A DNA stretch of 64,000 nt from Pyrenopolyporus hunteri (lineage: Eukaryota > Ascomycota > Sordariomycetes > Xylariales > Hypoxylaceae): contig CADCXC010000005.1 of the NCBI GenBank assembly GCA_902806595.1, positions 310,001 to 374,000 of the forward strand, written 5' to 3'. Under the pieces are notes generated by a model. It saw only the letters and a list, made by a program, of their open reading frames with translations. It was not told the origin of the DNA and did no database searches. The number at the start of each line of letters is the position of its first letter. The first letter of the stretch is position 1. A program made the position numbers and the translations under genes. Positions 55,849-64,000 of the stretch are shown one piece after another.

Positions 55849-57855
55849 ATGGTGAGTGTCAGCTTCGCTTAGTGTGGCCTACGACGTATTCATTGAAACC
55901 AGCCTTCGTCTTAATCACATACCGATACCTCAATATCACGCGGTTCTACGCAATTTATCGTGATTATACTGATTGTAGCATCATGCGATAGTCGGGCGAT
56001 TCTTCCGAACAGTCACCGCCGAGCCCAGGACCGTATCGTACTGCTGACGAGATAGTACGTTCTATTCTCGATGGTGACGCTTCACCCTCCGATATCAGCC
56101 CCTCCGGAGAGTTGTATAGGGCTATAGAGAGGTATTATCCTTATCCTCGGTCTTCCAATCGCCCACGGCCGGACCTTGTCCGGAGCCATTTGACCCGCTT
56201 GGGCCAGCGCTCCTCGGCGCGGAACAGCATGTCATTTGAGCTTAGCCCAGAAGTGCAGCGAAGATTCTCTAGGGAGCCGCAAGCTTCTGATATAACGCCA
56301 TACTTATACAATTCACCCGCTTCCGCCCCTCACCTGCCGCCTCTGCGATCCTTGACAAGCACCCGACGACCTGCCGCAATGCCTCCCTCCGGCGTGCCGG
56401 GTGGCCGACATACGCGGGCACGCCCGACGGATCGCTACTCGGCGAGACTCCGGGGAGCCCAGGAGAGTCGAAATGAGGCTGTCGACGAAGCGGGGGAGTT
56501 CTGGCAAATCCTGGAGCCTTTCGACAGGGGTTCGCGGGGTACCCGTCGCCCTGCCGCAAGCCAACTACCCGACACACAACCTCCCGGGGACGGGGATCGC
56601 TCACGGGAGGACTCGTTACGGGAGGAAACTAATTCGCAACTACGGTCGCTGTTAGATTTCACAAATATGCCGACTCACCACACTTATTCCGGGCCCGTGT
56701 TTCCCACAATTTCCACACCACCGCCGGCGACATCGCCAGATCAGGACCCGGCGGAGGAGAATAGACGAGTCAAGAGGCGCAAATTGGACTCGGACCGTTT
56801 GTCCAGCGGTTTCCAGGGTTTCCGATATGGGAAATATGGACAGGTGGAGCCTGGTCAGCTGACCATGGAACTTGTGAGCTGCGATGGCGGCATCTATTCG
56901 GACGACGGACAGAAATATGCGGCTGAGAATATTCTCAAGAATGACCAGACAGTGTATTGCACCGAAGGGCCAAGGTGTAATATCATACTGAGGCATCAGG
57001 GCGCCACCGTTTTCACACTGAAGGAGTTGATCATCAAGGCGCCTAGGTCCAATTTTACTTCACCGTGGGTCATATTTCTCCTCATCCTCCTGTTAAATTT
57101 ACTAATTGGGCCGCAGTGTACAAGAGGGCATGATATTCATCTCGATGACGTCCGACCACCTCCTAACGCGGACAGCCCAGTATCAAATCCAGTATGCGGC
57201 TTCGAGAAGCTCACCTAGGCGTACGGAACGGGACAGCCAGCCTATTATGTCTGTTAGGCATAACGATGATGGGAGCACGATGACCCACGCGCAGATCAGA
57301 GCGAGACGTCTATATAATATCGGCATGGACGACGAAGATAACAGCATTCGAGTTGCTCAGATTCCTTCCGAGTTCAATGTGGCACCGCCTCCCTTCAGGG
57401 TTACCACGGAATGTAGCGACGACGAGGCAGACGAGCCTATTCCTAGAGGGGATTGGCGGCCGCTGAATTTGATAGGGTCCTTACCATTCGAGAGCGAGAC
57501 GAGCGACGACGAGACCAACATCAACGATTTTCCAATTAGCGAGGCATATTATAGACCTCGGCGCCGTAATCGATCAAGTACTGCGCTGGCAGAAGCGGTA
57601 GAGGCAGCTCAGGCAGCTACGCAGGAAGCCGTTCGTGCGGTGGGCGGGGAGATGATGGCTCCCCACGCGCGATTCTTCATCGAGCGGAACAAGAGCAAGT
57701 GTACCATCAAATTCGATCCTCCGGTATCCGGACGATTCATATTGTTGAAGATGTGGAGCCCGCATCGCGATCCGGCCGCGAATATCGATATCCAGGCGGT
57801 CGTGGCCAAGGGATATGCCGGGCCGAGATATTTCCCATCGGTGGAATTGCGATAA
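55849..57855 (+). CDS. Unknown protein, possible F5/8C- or DOC-like beta-sandwich
   Basis: Proposed exons 55849-55851 (ATG only), 55992-57064 and 57117-57855 give 604 residues. Coding sense clearly extends upstream of the first internal ATG (56229): codons from 55992 read SGDSSEQSPPSPGPYRTADE and so on. The only nearby way to start is ATG followed by GTGAGT at 55849, spliced to GATAG|TCG. The N-terminal half is Arg/Pro/Ser-rich. A probable folded part includes MELVSCDGGIYSDDGQKYAAENILKND..., NIILRHQ and FTLKELIIKAP before intron 2 and GMIFISMTSD after it. The C-terminus, GRFILLKMWSP and NIDIQAVVAKGYAGPRYFP, resembles the ligand-face strands of DOC/APC10-type discoidin folds. Acidic linkers lie between. 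This fold call is a guess; a role in ubiquitin ligase recruitment would be speculation. Intron 2 has a GTGGGT donor. Confidence 0.75.
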
Positions 57856-59033
57856 CCTTGAGGGATCGAGGGGAATAGAGGCGGAAATCCTATGGGAGGC
57901 ATACCTGTCTATTGTTGAACAACGTATAGAATTAGGACTGAAGCAAATTCATTGGCTTTAGCTCCATTAGCTTTAGCTACGTTGGCTTGAGCTACGTTGG
58001 CTCGAGCTACATCGGCTTTTAGCTACTATTTTCATGTATGAATTGACTTTATGCTGAAGATGCGGCACTGTTCATCTCACTTTCTATTTGCTTTTTGCTA
58101 ACGCCTTATATTACTACAACCCCCCCCAATCCTCACAAGTTGTAGGGGTCTTATGAGCCGCGTATAAGTAGGTACATACCAAGGTACTCATGCAAGTAGG
58201 CACCGGGTAATGTCATTTTGATGTATCATAATTTTGTACATCACGGTAGCTATGTACCTACATGTAGCTCTATGCCCGCTGATAGCGCCGGGTCTCAAGT
58301 CTAAGGTGCATTGTCGCCTCTCTGAACCTAGTGGCTATAAAAGATTTGAGTCATGCAGTGGTACGGGCCGGCTTAGTTCAACGAGTATAAATCGATACAA
58401 TACTACATTCAGATGAAAATACGGGTTCGATTAAGACTGAAGGCTGAATGATTAAGAATGAATCATCGTGGCTTAGAATCTATTTGCGCTACACGGTATA
58501 CCGAGAAGTACCGGGTACTCTTAGGCTACCCCTGTCCGCTACAGTACCTACATATGTATATGCGTAGAGTCATCCCTTGTGGCAATACGTAGCTCGGGGT
58601 TGAGTCACAGGCGAGGAACTACCTGACTACGTCCTTCTAGGTGCAGTATCCGTGGGCTAGTGAGGGGTTCGTAGGTATAGGATAGGAATACTGTACTTGC
58701 ACAGCCCCACATAGAGCTTTTAGATTTATACGCTGGGTTATCCCATCGAGTTTAGGTAGTGGCCATACCTTACAAATTTGCCCAGGTACCTCATACCCTT
58801 AGCGTAGGGGTAGCTACCAGCAGAAGAGACCCTCCGTTCCTTCTGCCTTTTAACCCACTTTACCTAACCTACCTACATACATACTTCGACCTCTTGCCTC
58901 ACTGTTACACTTACATCCTTTCAACCTCCTCGCGGTCTCGAAAATAAGACCCTCAGAGGCCCCTCGTTCAGCTACCGCCAATATTACGACTTTCCCAGTG
59001 TCCGGTGATACTTCTTGCTTCGGGCAAACCATC
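57856..59033. other. Tandem-gene spacer before TIF6
   Basis: Holds the 3' region of the upstream gene, an imperfect 16 bp tandem repeat directly after it, and the TIF6 promoter. Two CCTACC/GGTACC arrays lie near 58165-58265 and 58860-58885. No gene is seen. Confidence 0.6.
57950..58027. repeat. Imperfect 16 bp tandem repeat (TTGGCTTTAGCTACG)
   Basis: Four to five diverged units of roughly TTGGCTTNAGCTACG begin about 95 bp after the stop codon of the preceding gene, so they are probably in its 3' untranslated region. Each unit contains AGCT, a small palindrome. Confidence 0.75.
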
Positions 59034-59997
59034 ATGGCTGTGCGCGCACAATTCGAGAACTCCAATGAGTAAGCCCCGCCATCAGTTTTTAGGACCCCGC
59101 GGATCAAAAATTCTGTAGTGGTAGACAGACGGACAGACAGGACAGACAGGACAGAACAGAACAGATAGACAAGACAGTTGCTGACGATGTAACCTAACGC
59201 GATAGGGTCGGCGTCTTCGCGACACTCACCAACTCTTATGCTTTAACGGCCGTCGGCGCAAGCGAAAACTTTTACAGTATCTTCGAGGCTGAACTCCAAG
59301 ATGTCATTCCCATCTGCCGAACCACCATCGCCGGCACGCGCATCATCGGCCGGTTAACAGCGGGGTAAGAAAAAGGCTTCTCAGGCAGAGATCCCGTCCT
59401 GTCTTGTCTTAATCGTGTGACTGCGTGAGTCTAACCGAGTTTTCGCGTAGCAACCGCAAAGGCCTTCTTGTGCCCACGTCCACAACCGACCAGGAGTTAC
59501 AACATCTGCGGAATTCCTTACCAGACGAGATCAAGATCCAGCGGATAGAGGAACGTCTATCCGCCCTAGGGAATGTTATCGTGACAAACGATCACATAGC
59601 CCTGGTCCACCCAGATCTAGAGCGCGAGACAGAGGAGATCATCGCGGATGTTTTAGGTGTCGAGGTTTTCCGGCAGACCGTCGCAGATAACGTGCTTGTC
59701 GGCAGTTACATGAGCTTGAGCAACCAAGGCGGACTCGTGCACCCCAAGACCAGTATCCAGGACCAAGATGAGCTAAGCAGCTTACTCCAAGTGCCGCTGG
59801 TGGCGGGAAGTGTGAATCGGGGCAGCAACGTGGTCGGAGCCGGCATGGTGGTCAACGACTGGTTAGCAGTGACGGGATTAGACACTACTGCGACGGAATT
59901 AAGTGTCATCGAGAGCGTCTTCAGACTAGGCGAGGGCGCTGCGCCGGGCAACATCGGCGGCAAGATGAAGGATACCATGGTGGAGAGTTTCTACTGA
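59034..59997 (+). CDS. tif6: Translation initiation factor 6 (eIF6/Tif6), 60S anti-association factor
   Basis: Exons 59034-59068, 59206-59364 and 59451-59997 give 246 residues, the standard eIF6 length. The protein binds the 60S face, is required for nucleolar 60S assembly and blocks premature joining to 40S. Start MAVRAQFENSNEVGVFATLTNSYALT is the family signature across intron 1. Other diagnostic blocks are RTTIAGTRIIGRLTAGNRKGLLVP across intron 2, VTNDHIALVHPDLERETEE, NQGGLVHPKT and VAGSVNRGSNVVGAGMVVNDW. The C-terminus ends in MKDTMVESFY. Intron 1 is 137 bp and contains a GACAGACAG tandem repeat; intron 2 is 86 bp with CTAAC branch site. It sits with BMT5 as a second ribosome-biogenesis gene in the window, without obvious linkage. 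Confidence 0.97.
59123..59177. repeat. GACAGACAG tandem repeat inside TIF6 intron 1
   Basis: Units of GACAGACAG, GACAGAACAG and GATAGACAAGACAG fill the middle of the intron. They end shortly before the branch/acceptor region (CTGAC and CTAAC at 59181-59199), so length variation there could alter intron size without touching splice signals. Confidence 0.85.
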
Positions 59998-61984
59998 AGA
60001 GCTAAACTTGCGGTTAGCCCGGACTTGATCTTCGCCTTCGGTCGAACATCAAGCCTCGGATCTATCTTCACGAGTGCGACTTCCGCCGACGACAGCAGCT
60101 CGCCATGTTGTGTGTGGATGAATATACCGGCCGCCCAAACTGGTATAACGGACAGCTGAATATCAGCGCTGGGGTTGTTATGCCGGGACAAGGGCATGGT
60201 AATTAGTTATTCAATGAAGCATTCCGGCTACCGTGCTATACCAGGCGCTCGAACGATATGGTTAATGTTTTAGGGCCATTGGAAGACGCATCGTGAGCCG
60301 CGGACAGCGGCCTGTGAGACGTGAACAAGATACGAATTTGCGTCACGCTGGTCGGGAAACTCAGTCGTCAGCGCTCTTCGATAGAACCGATACGCGTATC
60401 AACGTGTCTAGCCTCGTGATGGTAATGACGGTTTACAACGGGCCTACCCTCTAATTGGACGAATACTATCATAGTCTCAGTTGCTTTTTGGATATGTCAA
60501 CTTAATTGCTACGTGCCGCGATGTGCATTTATTGAAGATTCTTGTCCCGTGTTAACGAAGCCACTAGCTATCGTATGGACAGACCCCTGCGGCTAACTGC
60601 GCGCCATAGAGGTTTCGACTCATATTCTTGATACTCAGAACTTGGACTCTTTCTGGCTTAACGAAGCGCTGAGCTTAGAGCGAACGGATCCGTTCGCACT
60701 CTAATATCTCGTGTCGCAACGTTCTGCCTCGCGGGACAAGACGAACAGCTTACCTTACCTAACCGCTTAAACTAAGAGGAACGGGCCCTAGATAGGCAAA
60801 AAGTCAATGCCCTCCCTATACGCCTATCAACCAAATGTTAGCGGGAGCAGCGCACGCTGAACGTTGAGTTTCTATCCACACCCTGCGACCGCTAGTACGG
60901 TCGACACAAGGGTTTTTGTTAGAAAATGTGGGAATCGATAATGTCTGAGGTAGCCGGGAACTCTGAATAAGATAGAAACTGATTTGGTACGAGACAAAAT
61001 TCGGTAGAAGCGTGACATAACTTGGACGCGAGTGGTACGGCGTTCCTGCTGGTCGAATTCCAGTGGCCTGGTTTCCTATCAAGGCCCGAAGCTGACAACT
61101 TTGCACTACGTGAGTGCCACCGAGAGCTCTAGTTATGCCATCTTTTGCTAAACAAGTTACCTATCACAAGCTAGAGTTGAGGGTTATGAGACCCACGCAC
61201 ACATGCTGGCCGATGGCTGGTGTTTAGGAACCCTGGCTCCCCAAGCATAGCGCTGTTTTCCTTCTTCGCCTCTTCTCCCGAGTCCGAATGGCAAAGTTGG
61301 TCTAAGACTTCCACGTCCTACGTAAGGCTGGAATCCAATCAACTCAAAAACGAAGGCATAAGCATTTTATCGTCTTCGCCTTTTTCAACCCGTCAAGGCG
61401 ATCTCCCGTAGCCTCCCTGTTTAAAAAAACAGGATCAGACCTGTGGATCTCGGGAGTGGGCATAAATACTGTGCCTTCGTACAGTACCACATACCGTATC
61501 GAGCGAAGATTTGGAAATGATTGGTCCCTGATCCTGTCCATCACCCTGGCAGCCCTGGCCAGCCACCCGTCTTACACCTTAATCTGGAATCCCGGAGCAC
61601 CGGACGGCCCACTAACCACGCTCGACCTCCCATATTACATAGAGGTACATATTACACAGCAGTAGTGGGAGACAAGTTTTACCGTCTCCTATGTTTTTGT
61701 TTTGTTGATCAGGCTCATGGGCCATTTGATAGACGGCATTTCTCTTTTCTTCCCCTTTCATACAAGAAATATGAAATACCCTTTCTAGAATTTTCATTTC
61801 TTTGGATAGACCAAGCCGGGCGAGTCTCGAGACGATTTGAAAAAGGAAACTCCTGAATCTGAAAATTTAAGACCCTAGCACAAAAAGCAGGGCTCTGCTC
61901 CCTGGACCAGAAGGGGGACCCTTCATCGCCCAGAGGATTCCCTGTGTCGTCCCACACGAACACACCCCGAAACAATATTCGACT
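59998..61984. other. Intergenic region of about 2 kb, no supported gene
   Basis: Spacer between two plus-strand genes. A 69-codon ATG frame at 61456-61665 and others show no family content. Unlike most spacers here it has almost no TACCTAGGTA arrays. Confidence 0.55.
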
Positions 61985-63763
61985 ATGCTAAGGGGTGCTG
62001 CCGCCACTCCCACTCCAAGCCCAGTGCCGGCTCGACAAACAGCAAGGATGGAGAATGATGCGTACGCGGCTGACGGCGAACCTGGGAGAACGGCCGAGTA
62101 TCGCGAGCCAACTATGACATTCGAACCACAAGAATACCACTCACCCTCTACCACGCCATTAAGGACACCAAGCCGTAATAGCCTTGCAGCACACTCTATC
62201 GGTAGCAGCCATAGATCGCTGTGGAATGTGCAGAACCAACTACAGCACCAACGGCAACAGTCGGCCCCTGACCTCCAACTCCCACTCTCACCCTCATTCT
62301 CGCAACCCAACTCGCGACCGCATTCGCCCAACTTAGGACACGCCAGACGTCAGTCGCAAGGAATGCCGCTTACCGGCGACGGACGCGGCACCCGCCGCTC
62401 GGAGAACTCGCCGGGCAGATTCGGCGGCTGGCTAAGCGCCACGTCCACAGCAGCCGACGGTCGCACGTCCGCCGACACGACGCCAAAATCCAAACTCGGC
62501 ATGACCTCCACGACAGCCGCCGATACGACGCCGAAGAGCAGCACCTCGTCGCGCTTCGGGTTCTTCGCCTCGTCCGTCTCCGCACTAACGACGCGACTAA
62601 CGAGCCAATCCGCACCCTCGACGCCGCGCGACACCGACGACGAGCTATGCAACCTAGACGTCGAAGCCGCGCTCTACCTGGTACCCAGCAACGCCTCCTC
62701 CTTTTCAACCTCATCGGGCCCGACGGACCGAGACGCGTTCTCCCCCGCGGCGTACAAGAACCTGCAGCAGAACGCGACGGGCCTGCTGCGGCGGATGCAG
62801 ACGGCGTACCGGGAGCGCACGGCGGCGCTGCGGATGTGCGAGGCGGAGCGCGAGGCGCAGCGCGAGGAGGCCGAGGAAGCCGCGCTGCGCGTCGCGAGCC
62901 TCAAGAGCCAGCTCGAGACCATGGCCGCGCGCGCCGCCGAGCAGGAGCTGGCCATGCGAAGGTTGGTGGCCGAGGTCCAGGCTGAGAGGGAGGTGGTAAG
63001 GAGGTTGACGGTGGAGAGGGAGCAGGAGAGGGAGCGAGCTAAGAGCCGGGACCGAAATCAGAATCGACCCCAAGATAGAGTTGGAGGTGAGGGCCCAATG
63101 ATCCGGGAGGATCTATGCGAGAATGAAAATGGGAGCGGGAATAAATACGAAGACGATGCGGAGGACTCGGACGTCAGGGGCGAAGAAAGCGAAAGCAGCG
63201 ACGCAAGGGATAAATCGAAGCACTGGCGGAAAAGCAACGGCACCATGCGCTCGGATCTCAGCAGCATCGACACGACCACAACGGACGGGTGCGACAGCGC
63301 CGAGTCCGAGAGCATATTCTCGCGCAGCCGCAGCCCGACGGCCACTGCCATGACGAGCGCCAGCGGCGTCGGCGAGGCCGAGTCTGAACACACCGAGCAA
63401 GTCCTCCCCGCCGGCGTTGCTGCTGCTTCTTCTTCCATCAAGTCCCCTCCTACCGCTCAATCCCTATTCCCGCCGCAGACGCCGAAGCAGAATTTCCCAC
63501 CGCTGCAGAAGCAGCAGCAGCAGCAGTTGACGCCGTTCCAGAGGCTGGTTAAGGGCATCTCGGGGGGCGGAGACGCGGCAACAGGTGGTGGCGGCGCGAC
63601 GGCGCCGGAGAGGTGCGGGAATTGCGGGGGCCGCGACGCGAGTGTCGCGTGGGACACGGTGAGCCTCCTGCGCGACGAGAATAAGGGCCTCAAGCACCGC
63701 GTCGCGCAGCTCGAGGTCGTTGTCGAGGGCGCTTTGGACGCGGTGAACGGGATTGGGCTATGA
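61985..63763 (+). CDS. Coiled-coil protein with C-terminal CxxC segment, fungal, function unknown
   Basis: Intronless, 592 residues from ATG 61985; an alternative start is Met22 at 62048. I do not recognise a characterised orthologue. The first 220 residues are Ser/Thr/Pro-rich and disordered, containing SRFGFFASSVSALTTRLTSQ, which may form a short helix. DDELCNLDVEAAL leads into a helical block (about 255-350) rich in Glu, Arg and Ala with heptad-like spacing. A long acidic/Ser linker follows, then Gln runs (KQQQQQ). The C-terminus has FQRLVKGISGG, ERCGNCGGRDASVAWDTVSLL and a second short coiled coil (RDENKGLKHRVAQLEVVVE). The terminal block looks like the best conserved part. The CGNC pair is too small for a zinc finger on its own. 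GC3 rises steeply at about 62700-62960. Confidence 0.78.
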   Translation: MLRGAAATPTPSPVPARQTARMENDAYAADGEPGRTAEYREPTMTFEPQEYHSPSTTPLRTPSRNSLAAHSIGSSHRSLWNVQNQLQHQRQQSAPDLQLPLSPSFSQPNSRPHSPNLGHARRQSQGMPLTGDGRGTRRSENSPGRFGGWLSATSTAADGRTSADTTPKSKLGMTSTTAADTTPKSSTSSRFGFFASSVSALTTRLTSQSAPSTPRDTDDELCNLDVEAALYLVPSNASSFSTSSGPTDRDAFSPAAYKNLQQNATGLLRRMQTAYRERTAALRMCEAEREAQREEAEEAALRVASLKSQLETMAARAAEQELAMRRLVAEVQAEREVVRRLTVEREQERERAKSRDRNQNRPQDRVGGEGPMIREDLCENENGSGNKYEDDAEDSDVRGEESESSDARDKSKHWRKSNGTMRSDLSSIDTTTTDGCDSAESESIFSRSRSPTATAMTSASGVGEAESEHTEQVLPAGVAAASSSIKSPPTAQSLFPPQTPKQNFPPLQKQQQQQLTPFQRLVKGISGGGDAATGGGGATAPERCGNCGGRDASVAWDTVSLLRDENKGLKHRVAQLEVVVEGALDAVNGIGL

Positions 63764-64000
63764 TGAGTTGAGTTAAGTTGAGATGAGCTGAGTTGAAATA
63801 AGTTGGGTGTAGATTTACATATCCCTTTACTTCGGGCTTCATGGCTTGGACGGGAGGCATCATTGGTTATAAGATAGGGAAATGGAATTATGGATATGGA
63901 TATGGTAGCATCATCTGTCTAGCATGGCATAGGCTTCGGGTTTGCATATTGGCCGGTCATATTTGTTTATCATATGCTCAGTGGGAACTCATAAGTAGAA
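63764..64000. other. 3' flank of the last gene
   Basis: Begins with a GAGTTGAGTTAAGTTGAGATGAGCTGAGTTGAAATAAGTTG degenerate repeat of GAGTTGA-like units and contains nothing else that can be supported before the window ends. Confidence 0.6.

Overview
The window reads as nuclear DNA of a filamentous ascomycete (Pezizomycotina, probably Sordariomycetes; the class is an inference from protein resemblance and intron style, not from a search). Genes are single transcription units on both strands, spaced 1-3 kb apart. They carry short introns of 50-90 bp with GTAAGT-like donors and CTAAC/CTGAC-like branch sites. No operons, phage, CRISPR arrays, rRNA or convincing tRNA genes are visible. Fifteen protein-coding genes can be supported, thirteen of them with a recognisable family or domain. 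I rebuilt exon structures by hand; almost every junction keeps frame and gives the family-typical protein.

Layout from left to right. A full-length ABC-B multidrug exporter lies on the minus strand (6087-1949). After a 3.3 kb empty spacer comes a SARAF-like ER protein (9400-10470, +), then BRE1, the H2B ubiquitin ligase (13575-10938, -), facing away from BDP1, a TFIIIB subunit (14738-16697, +). RAD23 (19321-17719, -) and a four-TM protein with a disordered tail (22011-20617, -) follow. About 8 kb of gene-poor DNA (22.0-30.0 kb) precedes a mitochondrial GABA transaminase (30024-31621, +). SET2, the H3K36 methyltransferase (36368-33371, -), an AT-hook protein (40276-41381, +), a BMT5-like 25S rRNA methyltransferase (44896-43973, -) and a large unrecognised nuclear-looking protein (47365-50218, +) come next. 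The right end holds AOS1, a SUMO E1 subunit (54013-52457, -), a possible F5/8C- or DOC-like protein (55849-57855, +), TIF6/eIF6 (59034-59997, +) and a coiled-coil protein (61985-63763, +).

The genes are mostly housekeeping: chromatin marking (BRE1, SET2), ubiquitin and SUMO pathways (RAD23, AOS1, BRE1), Pol III transcription (BDP1) and ribosome assembly (BMT5, TIF6). They share themes but nothing marks them as a co-regulated cluster. The ABC transporter has no biosynthetic genes beside it, and the GABA transaminase promoter carries several GATA-factor motifs that suggest nitrogen control.

The spacers have two notable properties. They are full of short arrays built on the self-complementary core TACCTAGGTA, which also occur inside SET2 intron 1. 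They also hold a few short reading frames that look like coding fragments of unknown origin (28152-28731 and 54869-55018). I did not find a convincing new multigene system; the most useful leads are the dispersed palindromic arrays, sharp GC3 steps inside genes, an apparent ATG-only first exon, and the orphan coding fragments.
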